Assembly (NCBI GenBank): GCA_039707655.1 | Contig: CM077675.1 | Span: 418,747,162-418,811,161, forward strand | Source: Elymus sibiricus | Lineage: Eukaryota > Streptophyta > Magnoliopsida > Poales > Poaceae | Direction of reading: 5' to 3' | Length of the DNA: 64,000 nucleotides | Shown here: positions 16,195 to 29,148 of the stretch, one piece after another | Position numbering within the stretch: position 1 is the first letter of the stretch | Layout of the letters: each line of letters opens with the position of its first letter | The notes under the pieces: generated by a model | Database searches by the model: none | Seen by the model: the letters and a program-made list of their open reading frames with translations, nothing else | Told to the model about the DNA's origin: nothing | Program-made: the position numbers and the translations under genes

Positions 16195-16527
16195 GGGCAT
16201 GAACTATGGAGGCATCACCATGGTGATGCCCCAGCCCATCCAGCTCGATACAAAAAAGCGAGGCACTTGTTTGGTTTATTTTCACTCAACGCCTAAATCT
16301 GAAGCAGTCTGTGGTCATCGTTTTCCTCCCAACCCAGTCACCCAGCGTTATCTCTCACACCATTTTCCTCTCTCTCTCTTCCCTTTTTCTTCTCTTTCTT
16401 ATGGAGCAGCGGTCTCCTCTGCAAGCCACTCTGACACACTGCGAGGCTACTGTATTTGCTCCACGCTGGCGTCCGAGCCTAGTTGGCCATGGGGCAGCAC
16501 GTTTGAAGCATACCGTTGGCCATGCCC
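16195..16527. mobile_element. Harbinger-type MITE M4 (333 bp), abutting M3
   Basis: The ends are GGGCATGAACTATGGAGGCAT and, inverted, GGGCATGGCCAACGGTATGC, sharing GGGCATG and a following GG-GCATC-like block. TTA lies at 16192-16194 (shared with M3) and 16528-16530. No transposase frame. The interior has a CT-rich run (16368-16395). Confidence 0.6.
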
Positions 16528-16597
16528 TTAAATGACGACATTTCTCAAAGCACGTGGCCAAGCGATCCAGGGTCTCTATGAAACTTGGGAATACAAC

Positions 16598-17520
16598 TCA
16601 TTAGCAATGAGAGAAAGAGCGCCCTCTGGTGACAGACGTGTCATCACAAATAGTGCGAGCGAGGAAAAAAAACTATAAAGGGCGTGCTCCGGCAATGGAC
16701 AGATCATCACAAATTGGGTGAGCGAGAAAAACAAAAGTAAGAAAAAAAATGTTTTAGTCTTACTCTTCTTCCTTAGAAGCAAACTCCACGCAGAGTTGTC
16801 CACAACACTTCTTCGTCTCCAACTTCACGTTGAGTCGTCCACAACACGTTATCGTCTCCAACTCCACGCTTCCCCTCAATCCAGACACGACGTGTCCTCC
16901 TCTCCCCTTCCCTCACCGTTCTCCCTTTATATTGCCTCGTCTTCTACCCCTTTCTCTTCTCAATCCGGATTCCTGGAGGTGGCTACCAAGGAGGGATTTT
17001 GGTGTTGGGGTCAGGGAGGAGAAGTCGCCGTCGACGAGGATGTGGAGGAGGAGGATGTCGAGTGGGGTCGGTGATGGGTGCAACGGTTGGCTCGCAGGCC
17101 AAGCGGCCGCCTCTCTCGTCCTCATCTTGGACGACGTGTAGAAGATCGATGTTGAGATGGACGCACATTGCAAGAGCAGCAGAGGCATCGTGTGAGCCTT
17201 GGGTTCTTTCGTCGATCCGATCATGCGTGCCCTTAGCCACCTGCACACCTCGCGTACAGCTCGCCTCTCATCTTTCCTCTCTGTTATGGATCTAACATGA
17301 GGATAAATTGTTAGTGTTGTAGGTAATGTTAGGATATGTGATTGTTGTTTCCCCTTAAAAAGGGATATGTGATTGTTGTTGCTTCTGTTTACCTTATGTT
17401 TCATGGTTGGTTGTGTATGGCATTCACCTTTTACATGGATGCCAAACCAAATAAAAAGATATCTTTAACTCAACTTGTTTAGATGTAGGTTCATCTCATG
17501 TATCATAAAGAAAATACAAG
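16598..17520. repeat. Tandem duplication, unit 1 (about 923 bp)
   Basis: It starts TCATTAGCAATGAGAG after AATACAAC and ends AATACAAG. It is collinear with unit 2 over its full length, by eye about 85 percent identical with several small indels. Landmarks shared by both: GTCCACAACAC..., CTCGCAGGCCAAGCGGC, GAGATGGACGCACA, CTGTTATGGATCTAACATGA. No known domain; short frames are interrupted and differ between units, so it is not supported as a gene. Confidence 0.85.
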
Positions 17521-18409
17521 TCATTAACAGTGAGAGAAAGGAAGACCTCTGGCGATAGACATCACAAATAGTGCAAGCGAGAAAACAACATTAACTACAA
17601 AAGAAAGGGCGTCCTCTAGCAATAGGCGTGTCATCACAAATAGTGTGAGCAAGAAAAAAAAGTAAGAAAAAAAGTTTTAGCCTCATTGTTCTTCCCTAGG
17701 AAGCAAAGTCCACAGCGAGTCATCCACAACACGTCTTCGTCTCCAACTTCACGTCGAATCGTCCACAACACGTCTTCGTCTCCAACTCCACGCCTCCCTT
17801 CGACCCAGACACGGCGTGCCCTCCTCTCCCCTTCCTTCACCCCCCTCTTTGTTGCCTCGTCTACTACCCCTTTCTCTTCTGAATCCAGATCTACGGAGGT
17901 GGCCGGCAGGGAGGGATTCTAGTGTTGGGGTCAGGGAGGGGAAGTCGTCACCGACGAGGATGTGGAGGAGGATGAGGCCGAGCGGGGTGAGTGAAGGGTG
18001 CAATGGTTGGCTCGCAGGCCAAGCGGCTGCCTCTCTCCTTCTCGTCTTGGACGGCGTGAAGAAGACTGATGTTGAGATGGACGCACACTGCAAGAGCAAC
18101 AGAGGCGTCGTGTGAGCCTTTGGTTCTTCCGCCAATCCGATTGTGCGTGCCCTTAGTCACCTGCACACCTCACGTACAACTCGCCTCTCATCTCTCCTCT
18201 CTGTTATGGATCTAACATGAGGATAAAATGTTGGGGTTGTAGGTAATGTCAGGATATGTGATTGTTGTTGCTTCTATTAACTTTCTGTTTCATGGTTGGT
18301 TGTTTATGGCATTCGCCTTTTACATGGATGCCAAACCAAATAAAAAGAGATCTTCAACTAAGTTTCTTTAGATGTAGGTTCATCTCATGTATCATAAAAA
18401 AAATTCAAC
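17521..18409. repeat. Tandem duplication, unit 2 (about 889 bp)
   Basis: Second direct copy, starting TCATTAACAGTGAGAG and ending near AAATTCAAC. It lacks a short piece that unit 1 has near 17345-17370 (a local duplication of GGATATGTGATTGTTGTT in unit 1). The junction AATACAAG/TCATTAAC resembles the sequence preceding unit 1, as expected for unequal exchange. Confidence 0.85.
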
Positions 18410-18804
18410 GGTAAAGAGAGTAGAGCTATTATCTCGACAATAGAAGCTAGAGAAATTAATCCATGAGCATTTTCGTGCATATGCTATTATTGATGTATTT
18501 GGAGTCGTTGTTGTGTGCCTCTCCGGCCAATTTGGTTTGCTCTACACTACACAAATTTCTGGTAGCCTATTGTCACTGTTAGTATTGATTTTTCAAAAAA
18601 AAAAAACTTGACCGATATAAGTAACACATGAACTGGGCCATGATGCATAACATGTTAACATATCTTGCCTTGCTGCTGACGCAAACACTATGACAACGCC
18701 TGCTTCTCTAAGGTGGGTAGGATCAGCCTCTCGGAGATGAACTACCACTAGATGGACTTCCTCTTTGGCATCGGCTTTGAGCCGGACATGTCATTGGGGA
18801 TGTT
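18410..18804. other. Host sequence left of Gypsy G3
   Basis: No gene or repeat recognised. A run of 12 A lies near 18597-18608. The last five bases (ATGTT, 18800-18804) are the target duplication of G3. Confidence 0.5.
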
Positions 18805-20330
18805 TGATGACCCACAAGTATAGGGGATCTATCGTAGTCCTTTCGATAAGTACGAGTGTCGAACCCAACGAGGAGCAGAAGGAAATGACAAGCGGTTTTC
18901 AGTAAGGTATTCTCTGCAAGCACTGAAATTATCGGTAACAGATAGTTTTGTGATAAGATAATTCATAACGGATAGCAAGTAACAAATGTAGCAAAGGTGC
19001 AGCAAGGTGGCCCAATCCTTTTTATAGCAAAGGACAAGCCTGGACAAACTCTTATATAAAGCAAAGCGCTCCCGAGGACACATGGAAATTTCTGTCAAGC
19101 TAGTTTTCATCATGCTCATATGATTCGCGTTCGTTACTTTGATAATTTGATATGTGGGTGGACCGGTGCTTGGGTGCTGCCCTTACTTGGATAAGCCTCC
19201 CACTTATGATTAACCTCTCTCGCAAGCATCCGCAACTACGAAAGAAGAATTAAGATAAATCTAACCATAGCATGAAACATATGGATCCAAATCAGCCCCT
19301 TACGAAGCAACACATAAACTAGGGTTTAAGCTTCTGTCACTCTAGCAACCCATAATCTACTTATTACTTCCCAATGCCTTCCCCTAGGTCCAAATAATGG
19401 TGAAGTGTCATGTAGTCGATGTTCACATAACACCACTAGAGGATAGACAACATACATCTCATCAAAATATCGAACGAATACCAAATTCACATGATTACTT
19501 ATAACAAGACTTATCCCATGTCCTCAGGAACAAACGTAACTACTCACAAAGCATATTCATGTTCATAATCAGAGGAGTATTAATTATCATTAAGGATCTG
19601 AACATATGATCTTCCACCAAGTAAACCAACTAGCATCAACTACAAGGAGTAATCAACACTACTAGTAACCCACAGGTACCAATCTGAGGTTTTGAAACAA
19701 AGATCGGATACAAGAGATGAACTAGGGTTTGGAGAGGAGATGATGCTGATGAAGATGTTGATGGAGATTGACCCCCTCTCGATGAGAGGATCGTTGGTGA
19801 TGACGATGGCTTCGATTTCCCCCTCCGGGAGGGAAGTTTCCCCGGCAAAATAGCTCCGCCGGAGCCCTAGATTGGTTCTGCCCAAGTTCCGCCTCGAGAC
19901 GGCGGCGCTTCGTCCCGAAAGCTCTCTTATGATTTTTTCCAGGTCAAAACACTCCATATAGCAGAAGATGGGCACCGGAGGCCAGCCAGGGGGCCCACAA
20001 GCCACTAGGGTGCGCCCTGGGGGGTAGGGCGCGCCCTCCAGGCTTGTGGCTGCCTGGTGGGTCCCCTCTGGTATTTTTCTTCGCCCAGTATTTTTTATAT
20101 ATTCCAAAATAATTCTCCGTAGATTTTCAGGACTTTTGGAGTTGTGCAGAATAGGTATCTCAGATTTGCTCCTTTTCCAGTCCAGAATTCCAGCTGCTGG
20201 CATTCTCCCTCTTCATGTAAACCTTGTAAAATAAGAGAGAAAAGGCATAAGTATTGTACCAAAATGTGTAATAACAGCCCATAATGCAATAAAGATCAAT
20301 ATAAAAGCATGATGCAAAATGGACGTATCA
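18805..20330 (-). repeat. 3' LTR of Gypsy G3 (1526 bp)
   Basis: The ends are TGATGACCC and GGACGTATCA. In sense orientation a TATATAAAAAA promoter box lies at about 20091-20102, with the GC-rich inverted repeat (19979-20050) just downstream. It is uninterrupted and serves as reference for the split 5' LTR. Confidence 0.92.
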
Positions 20331-20344
20331 ACTCCCCCAAGCTT
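20331..20344 (-). other. Polypurine tract of G3
   Basis: The minus strand reads AAGCTTGGGGGAGT directly before the LTR start TGATACGTCC, the expected plus-strand primer. Confidence 0.85.
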
Positions 20345-20390
20345 AGACCTCGCTTGTCCTCAAGCGAAAGCCGAAATCGATAGATATGTC

Positions 20391-22046
20391 TGATGTCTAC
20401 TACGCAACCTTCTTCTTGTAGACTCGTGTTGGGCCTCCAAGCGCAGAGTTTTGTAGGACAGTAGCAAATTTCCCTCAAGTGGATGACCTAAGGTTTATCA
20501 ATCCGTGGGAGGCGTAGGATGAAGATGGTCTCTCTCAAACAACCCTGCAACCAAATAACAAAGAGTCTCTTGTGTCCCCAACACACCCAATACAATGGTA
20601 AATTGTATAGGTGCACTAGTTCGGCTAAGAGATGGTGATACAAGTGTAATATGGATGGTAGATATAGGTTTTTGTAATCTGAAAATATAAAAACAGCAAG
20701 GTAGCAAGTAACAAAAGTGAGCAAAAACGGTATTGCAATGCTTGGAAACAAGGCCTAGGGTTCATACTTTCACTAGTGCAAGTTCTCTCAACAATACTAA
20801 CATAGTTGAATCATATGTAAATCTCTCACACGCGACAAAGAGTTCACTCCAAAGTCACAAATAGCGGAGAACAAACGAAGAAATTATTGTAGGGTACGAA
20901 ACCACCTCAAAGTTATCTTTTTCGATCAATCTTATGAGCTATCCCTATAAGTGTCACGAACAACCCTAGAGTTCGTACTAAAATAACACCTTAAGATACA
21001 CATCAACCAAAACCCTAATGTCACCTAGATACCCCAATGTCACCTCGAGTACCCGTGGGTTTGATTATACGATATGCATCACATAATTTCAGATTCATCT
21101 ATTCAATCCAACACAAAGAACTTCAAAGAGTGCCCCAAAGTTTCTACCGGAGAGTCAAGACGAAAACGTGTGCCAACCCCTATGCATAGATTCCCATGGT
21201 CACGGAACCCGCAAGTTGATCACCAAAACATACATCAAGTGGATCAATAGAACATCCCATTGTCACCACGGATATCCCATCGCAAGACATACATCAAGTG
21301 TTCTCAAATCCTTAAAGACTCAATCCGATAAGTAAACTTCAAAGGGAAAACTCAATTCATCACAACTAGATAGAGAGGGGAAACACTCCATATGATTCAT
21401 CTATATTAATAAAGCTCGCGGTACATCAAGATCGTGTCATCTCAAGAACACGAGAGAGAGAGAGAGATCAAAGACATAGCTACTGGTACATACCCTCAGC
21501 CCCGAGGGTGAACTACTCCCTCCTCGTCATGGAGAGCGTCGGGATGATGAAGATGGCCTCCGGTGATGGTTTCCCCCTCCGGCAGGGTGCCGGAACGGGC
21601 TCCCGATTGGTTTTTCGTGGCTCTGGAGGCTTGCGGCGGCGGAACTCCCGATCTAGGTTTATTTTCGGAGGTTTCTATATTTATAGGAATTTATGGCGGT
21701 GGAAACAAGTCAGGATGGGCCACGAGGTGACGACAAGCTAGGAGGGCGCGCCCCCCAGGCTTGTGGTGGCCTCGTGGCTCCCCTGGCCCAACTCCAACTC
21801 TCCCTGGGCTTCTTCTGGTCCATAAAAATTCACCGTAGATTTTTATTTCATTTGGGATCCGTTTGATATTCCTTTTCTGTAAAACTCAAAAACACGGAAA
21901 AAACAGGAACTGGCACTGGGCTCTAGGTTAATAGGTTAGTCCCAAAAATAATATAAAGTTGTAGTAAAAAGATTGTAAAACATCCAAGAATGATAATATA
22001 ACAGCATGGAACAAGCAAAAATTATAGATACGTTGGAGACGTATCA
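20391..22046 (-). mobile_element. Solo LTR S1 (1656 bp) nested in G3
   Basis: The ends are TGATGTCTACTACGC and GGAGACGTATCA. ATGTC occurs at 20386-20390 and 22047-22051, a perfect 5-bp target duplication. Only one LTR and no internal region is present, so the element was reduced by LTR-LTR recombination after insertion. In sense it starts TGATACGTCTCCAACGTATC, the same class as S2 and G2 but a different subfamily at the other end. A (GA)n run lies near 21446-21463. Confidence 0.92.
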
Positions 22047-22051
22047 ATGTC

Positions 22052-24300
22052 CACATGTTTAGAGATAGAGGTGTCGATAAAATAAAATACGGGCATGAAG
22101 GCATCATGGTCATCTTTAGAACAGCAACATATATTGACATATAATTTCTTATGCTAAAGTAACAATTCATTCACAAGGTAAAGTATGAATCAAGAACTCT
22201 ATTGAGAACCAACAAACTATGATCTCAGTCATTGAAGCAATTGCAATTTATCATAACATCGGAAAGAGTCAATATAAGAGCTTGTAAAGCAAATCCACAT
22301 AATCAATCATCCTCTAGTCTTTCATAATTGCTAACACTCATGCGCTACCTATGAGGTCAAAGCTTCAATCGGACACAGAGAAAGATAGGGGCTTATAGTT
22401 TTGCCTCCCAACTATTTACCTCAAGGGTAATGTCAACAGAAATAACTCATGATCACCCACATCCGAGTGGATATATGTGTCTAGATCATTCCCCAACACA
22501 TGACGCTTGCCAAGGGAGAAAGACGAAATAAAGGAAGTGGTGAGAATCACCACGACTCTTGCATAAAGGTAAGAACTCGAAAGTAAAAGTAACAGTTAGG
22601 CCCTTCGCAGAGGGAAGCAAAGGTTGTCATGCGCTTTTGTAGTTGGATGCGCAATCCCTTAATGCAAAAGAACGTCACTTTATATTGCCCCTTGTGATAA
22701 AGAACTTTATTATGCAGTCTGTCGCTTTTATTTCTTCCATATCACAAGTTCGTATAAAGTTTATTTTCCTCACACTAATAGATCATACATATTTAGAGAG
22801 CAATTTTTATTGCTTGCACCGATGACAACTTACTTGAAGGATCTTACTCAATCCATAGGTAGGTATGGTGGACTCTCATGGCAAAACTGGGTTAAGGGTG
22901 TTTGGATGCACAAGTAGTATCTCTACTTGGTGCGGAAGTTTTGGCTGATATGGGGTGGAAGCAAGCGTCACATGTTAAAGGATCTATAACCATATAACTT
23001 CTATTCGGAAATAAGCAAACATAACCCATTATGTTGTCTTTCTTGTCCAACATCAACTTCTTAGCATATAATATTTTAATGAGTGCTCACAATCATAAAA
23101 GATGTCGAAGATAATATATTTATATGTGAACCTCTCTTTCTTTATTACTTACTTTTAATTGCAACAATGACCAATCGCTATGTTTGTCAACTCACAACAA
23201 ATTTCAATCGACATACTTCTTATATGTGAAGTCATCACTCCCCATAAGATCATCATATATACTCTTTGCTTTTATTTTATACTTCTTTCTATTTCTTTTT
23301 CTCAAGATCATAGCAAGCAAGCAAAGCCCTCAACTCAAAACTACTTTTTATTATATAACTCTCGGACTCGCTTACATAGGGGGAACATAAAGCAAAATTC
23401 AAAACTAGATTACACTAAAAACTTTATTCTACTAGATCAAGATATAACCAAAAGGATCGAACTAAGAAAAACGATAAAAGTAAAAGATGTGATGGTGATA
23501 CGATACCGGGGCACCTCCCCCAAGCTTGGCACAAGCCAAGGGGAGTGCCCATACCCATGTGTTTAGTTGTCTTTCTTCGGAGGTGGTGATGTTGGAGTTG
23601 TTGATGAGGTTGGAAGCTTGTCTAGTTTCCTCTTAAGCATAAAATTTTGTTCTCTCAGGTTGTCTAATTCCTGCTCGAGCTTCAATATCCTTTGACATAA
23701 TTCTTGCTTGCTCTCCTGCAGGAAACGAGAAGGGATAAATAGAACCTTGGGTTTTCTCCTTGTGTTTGGGAGGCTCGATTTCCTGAACTCCACGTGCATA
23801 TCTCCTGGTCGAGGCAGGGGGGTCTCCTCTTCATCCGAGCTTTCTTACTCATACTTGCCTTCTTGTTCCTCCTCCGAGAACAATCCATAAGGATCTAAGT
23901 CCCCATAGAGCTTGGGATTGGCAAGATAATGCGATACATAGCTCTCCCCATCGGAGTCTTGGGACGACATATTGCTCTTAATCTGCTGCGGAAACAGCTC
24001 AAAACGAAAACAGGAGGTATTGTCGTGATACGAAGGTCAAAACCTTCGGGAGATTATATAATGAATTTTTACCGACCTGAAGGAGTACACCACAAGAAAA
24101 CGGAGTCCGGAGGGTGCATGGGGTGGCCACAAGCCACTAGGGCGCGCGCCCAGGGGGGTAGGGTGCGCCCTCCTGGCTTGTCGCCTCCTCGTGCACTTTT
24201 CGGACTACTTTAAATTTTCCTAAATTATTAAATATTCCAAAACGGAGAAAAATTGCTATTGGAAAAGTTTTGGAGTCGGTTTGCTTACCGTACCACATAC
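22052..24300 (-). other. 3' spacer of G3 between pol and the polypurine tract
   Basis: About 2.2 kb, A/T-rich, with no intact long frame. A 78-codon frame at 23799-23563 (minus) has a heptad-like stretch (KQELCQRILKLEQELDNLRE) that would form a coiled coil; its function is unknown. A GC-rich inverted repeat at about 24125-24182 resembles the LTR-proximal foldbacks elsewhere in the window, unusual for an internal region. Athila relatives can carry an env-like frame here; I see none. Confidence 0.6.
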
Positions 24301-27300
24301 CTATTCCTTTTCGGAGTCTGAAACGTTCTGGTAGGTCTCCCTAATGTACTCATCCGGAGTTATGGTATTGATAATATTGGTTTCAACATTTATGGGAGTA
24401 CCTGAGATATATTGTTTGATTCTTTGCTCGTTTACCACCTTCGGGTTTGTGCCTTCGGCGTTGCTGATCTTGATTGATGGCACCGGAACGATACACTTCC
24501 TCGATAATGTAAGGCCCTTCCCATTTAGAGAGAAGTTTTCCTGCAAAAAAATCTTAAACGAGAATTGTATAGCAAGACATGATCACCTACATTGAATTCA
24601 CGCTTTTGTATCCTTTTATCATGCCATCTCTTAACTTTTTCTTTAAACAACTTGGCATTCTCATAGGCCTGGGTTCTCCATTCATCAAGTGAGCTAATGT
24701 CAAATAACCTCTTCTCACCAGCAAGTTTGAAATCATAGTTGAGCTCTTTAATTGCCCAATAAGCTTTATGTTCTAGTTCTAGAGGTAAGTGACATGCTTT
24801 ACCATAAACCATTTTATACGGAGACATACCCATAGGGTTTTTGTAAGCAGTTCTATAAGCCCATAATGCATCATCAAGTTTCTTAGACCAATTCTTTCTA
24901 GATCTATTAACAGTCTTTTGCAAGATCAATTTAATTTCTCTATTGCTTAATTCTACTTGACCACTAGACTGAGGATGATAAGGAGATGCAATTCTATGAT
25001 TAACATCATACTTAGCAAGCAATTTACGGAAAGCACCATGAATAAAGTGTGAACCACCATCAGTCATTAAATATCTAGGGACTCCAAATCTAGGGAAAAT
25101 AACTTCTTTAAGCATTTTAATAGAAGTGTTATGATCAACACTACTAGTTGGAATAGCTTCTACCCACTTAGTAACATAATCAACAGCAACTAGAATATGA
25201 GTATACCCGTTGGACTTTGGAAAAGGTCCCATATAATCAAAACCCCAAACATCAAATGGTTTAATAACAAGTGAGTAATTCATAGGCATTTCCTAACGTC
25301 TACTAATATTACCAATTCTTTGACATTCATCACAAGACAAGACAAACTTACGAGCATCCTTGAAGAGAGTAGGCCAATAAAAACTAGATTGTAGTACCTT
25401 ATGTGCAGTTCTATCTCCAGCGTGGTGTCCTCCGTAGGCCTCGGAATGACACTTGTGAAGGATCTGATCATGTTCATGCTCAGGTACACAACGTCTAATA
25501 ACACCATCTACTCCTTCTTTATAAATGTGTGGATCATCCCAAAAGTAATGTCTTAAATCATAGAAGAACTTTTTCTTTTGTTGGTATGTGAAACTAGGTG
25601 GTATAAATTTAGCAACAATGTAATTAGCATAATCAGCATACCATGGAGCATTACGCGAAGCATTTACGACAGCTAATTGTTCATCAGGAAAGCTATCATC
25701 AATAGGTAGTGGGTCATCAAGAACATTATCTAACCTAGACAAGTTGTCTGCTACGGGGTTCTCAGCACCCTTTCTATCAATAATATGCAAATCAAATTCT
25801 TGTAGCAGAAGAACCCATCTAATAAGTCTAGGTTTAGCATCTTTCTTTTCCATAAGATATTTAATAGCAGCATGATCAGTGTGAACAGTTACTTTGGAAT
25901 CAACAATATAAGGTCTGAACTTATCACAAGCAAACACAACTGCTAAAAATTCCTTTTCAGTGGTAGCATAGTTTCTTTGAGCACTGTCTAGAGTTTTACT
26001 AGCATAATGGATAACATTTAATTTCTTATCAACTCTTTGTCCTAGAACAGCACCAACAACATAATCACTAGCGTCACACATATTTTCAAAGGGTAGGTTC
26101 CAATCAGGTGGTTGAACAACAGGTGCAGAAATCAAGGCTTTCTTAAGAATTTCAAATGCTTCTACACAATCATCATCAAAAACGAATGGAACGTCTTTTT
26201 GCAAAAGATTAGTGAGAGGCCTAGAAATCTTAGAGAAGTCTTTAATAAACCTCCTATAGAAACCAGCATGACCAAGGAAACTTCTTATACCTCTGATATC
26301 CGTAGGACACGGCATTTTTTCAATAGCATCAACTTTAGCTTTATCAACTTCAATACCTCTTTCGGAGATTTTGTGCCCCAAGACAATACCTTCATTAACC
26401 ATAAAGTGGCACTTTTCCCAATTCAAGACAATATTAATTTCTTCGCATCTCTGCAAAACTCGATCAAGGTTGCTCAAGCAATCATCAAAAGAAGTTCCGT
26501 AAACGGAAAAATCATCCATGAAAACCTCAACAATCTTTTCACAAATGTCAGAGAATATAGCAGTCATACATCTTTGAAAGGTAGCAGGTGCATTGCATAA
26601 ACCAAAAGGCATACGTCTATAAGCAAAGGTACCAAAAGGACAAGTAAAAGTTGTCTTTTCTTGATCCTCTTTTGACACAGGTATTTGAGAGAAACCAGAA
26701 TAACCATCTAGAAAGCAAAAGTGTGTGTGTTTGGATAGTCTTTCTAGCATTTGATCAATAAAAGGTAGAGGGTAATGATCTTTCCTAGTAGCTTTATTTA
26801 ATTTCCTAAAATCAATTACCATTCTATGTCCTGTAACAATTCTTTGCGGGGTCAATTCATTTTTATCATTAGGAACAACGGTAATACCTCCTTTCTTAGG
26901 AACACAATGAACAAGACTGACCCATCTACTATCAGCAATAGGATAAATTATACCTGCCTCCAGAAGCTTTAATATTTCATTTCTTACCACTTCTTTCATT
27001 TTAGGATTTAACCGTCGTTGGTGATCAACAACTGGTTTAGCATCAGGCTCCATATTAATTTTATGCTGACATAGAGTGGGACTAATGCCCTTAAGATCAT
27101 AAAGAGTATATCCAATAGCAGCACGGTGCTTCCTCAAAGTTTTCAATAATGTCTTTTCTTCATGCTCTGAAAGGTTAGCACTAATAATAACAGGATATAT
27201 CTCCTTTTCATCAAGATAAGCATATTTCAGAGTATCCGGTAATTGTTTAAGCTCAAACACGGGATCACCCTTGGGTGGAGGAGGATCCCCAAGTATTTCA

Positions 27301-29042
27301 ACAGGCAAATTGTGTTTCAGAATAGGATGTTGATCAAAGAAAATCTTATCTATTTCATTCCTTTCATTCATATGCATATCGTTTTCATGGTCTAGCAAAT
27401 ATTGCTCTAAGGGATCAGTAGGAGGCACATCAATAGAAGCAAGACCAACAATTTCATCTTTACTAGGCAATTCTTTGTCATGGGGTTGTCTACGAAATTT
27501 AGAGAAATTGAACTCATGAGACACATCCCCAAAACTTACAGTAACAGTTTCTTTCTCATAATCTATCTTAGCATTAACAGTATTCAAGAAAGGTCTACCA
27601 AATATAATGGGACAAAAATCATCTTGTGGGGAACCAAGAACAAGAAAATCAGTAGGATATTTTATTTTCCCACACAAGACTTCAACATCTCTAACAATCC
27701 CAACTGGTGCTATAGTATCTCTATTAGCAAGCTTAATGGTAACATCAATTTCTTCTAATTCAGCTAGTGCAATATCATTCATAATTTCTTGATATAAGGT
27801 AAAGGGAATTGCACTCACACTAGCACCCACATCACACAAGCCATGATAACAATGATCTCCTATTTTAACAGAAACAACAGGCACGCCAACAATAGGTCTA
27901 TGTTTATCTTTAGTATCAGGTCTAGCAATTCTAGCAGCTTCATCACAGAAATGAATAACATGTCCATCAATATTATCAACCAAGAGATCTTTAACCATAG
28001 CAATACTAGGTTCAACTTTGATTTGTTCAGGGGGTGTAGGTGTTCTAGTATAACTCTTACGAACCACAGTTGAAGCTTTAGCATGTTCCTTTATTCTAAC
28101 AGGGAAGGGTGGTTTCTCAATATAAGCAGTAGGAATAATAGGATCAACATTATAAATAATAGTTTCTTCTTCAACTTTAATAGGTTCAACTACTTTCACT
28201 TCAATGGGAGGATGATATTTAAACCACTTCTCCTTAGGGAGATCAACATGAGCAGCAAAAGATTCACAGAAAGAAGCTACTATCTCAGAGTCATGTCCAT
28301 ATTTAGTGCTAAATTCACGAAAAGCATCGGTGTCTATAAAGGATTTAACACAATCAAACTTAAGGTTTATACCTGACTCCTTACCTTCGTCTAGTTCCCA
28401 ATCTTCGGAGTTGCGTTTAATTCTTTCCAATAAGTCCCATTTGAATTCAATATCTTTCTTCATAAAAGAACCAGTACAAGAAGTATCGAGCATGGATTGA
28501 TCATTACGAGAAAGCCAAGCATAAAAATTCTGAATAATAATTTCTCTTGAGAGCTCATTATTGGGGCATGAATATAACATTGACTTAAGCCTCCCCCAAG
28601 ATTGAGCGATACTTTCTCCTTCACGAGGCCAAAAATTATAAATATAATTCCGATCACGATGAACCAGATGCATAAGATAAAACTTCTGATGAAATTCCAA
28701 TTTCAATCGGTTGTAGTTCCATGATCCAATATCATCACATAGCCTATACCATGTCAATGCCTTCTCCTTCAAAGATAAAGGAAAGACCTTCTTCTTGACA
28801 TCATCCTCGGGCAAACCTGCAAGCTTAAATAATCCACAAACTTCATCCACATAGATTAGATGCAAATCAGGATGTAGTGTTCCATCTCCTGCATAAGGAT
28901 TAGCTAGCAGTTTCTCTATCATACCCGAAGGAATTTCATAATAAATATTTTCAGTAGGTGCAGTAGGTTGAGGAGCATCTCTTTGTGCTTCCGGTCAGGG
29001 CGAAGATACCCCGAACAAGCCCCTCAAAGGATTATTTTCCAT
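24301..29042 (-). pseudogene. G3 gag-pol polyprotein (gag, protease, RT, RNase H, integrase), broken
   Basis: The frame starts at ATG 29042-29040, meets TGA at 28997-28995 (codon 16; CGA in G1), and is open again from ATG 28922 to a TAG at 25295-25293, then continues in the same frame from 25292 to about 24540. There an extra T in a T-run shifts it; the C-terminal text IKISNAEGTNPKVVN reappears in another frame. Domains in order: gag, aspartic protease with CDVGAS (about 27835-27818), RT with FMDD (about 26524-26510), RNase H ([35 protein letters not shown]), integrase HHCC zinc site (HKCHSE...CDECQR, up to the stop) and DDE core ([23 protein letters not shown]). Only two nonsense codons and one or two frameshifts in 4.7 kb indicate a fairly young copy. 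Confidence 0.92.
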
Positions 29043-29119
29043 AGTAACAAGTGACAGCATATTTCAGCACACTATATAAATTTTTCCTTACTAAGTTCCA
29101 CTCACCAAAGGCGCTTCAC

Positions 29120-29137
29120 TCCCCGGCAACGGCGCCA
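29120..29137 (-). other. Primer-binding site of G3 (tRNA-Asp type)
   Basis: The minus strand reads TGGCGCCGTTGCCGGGGA, identical to the G1 site, 11 bp from the LTR end at 29149. Confidence 0.87.
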
Positions 29138-29148
29138 GAAAAGAGTCC

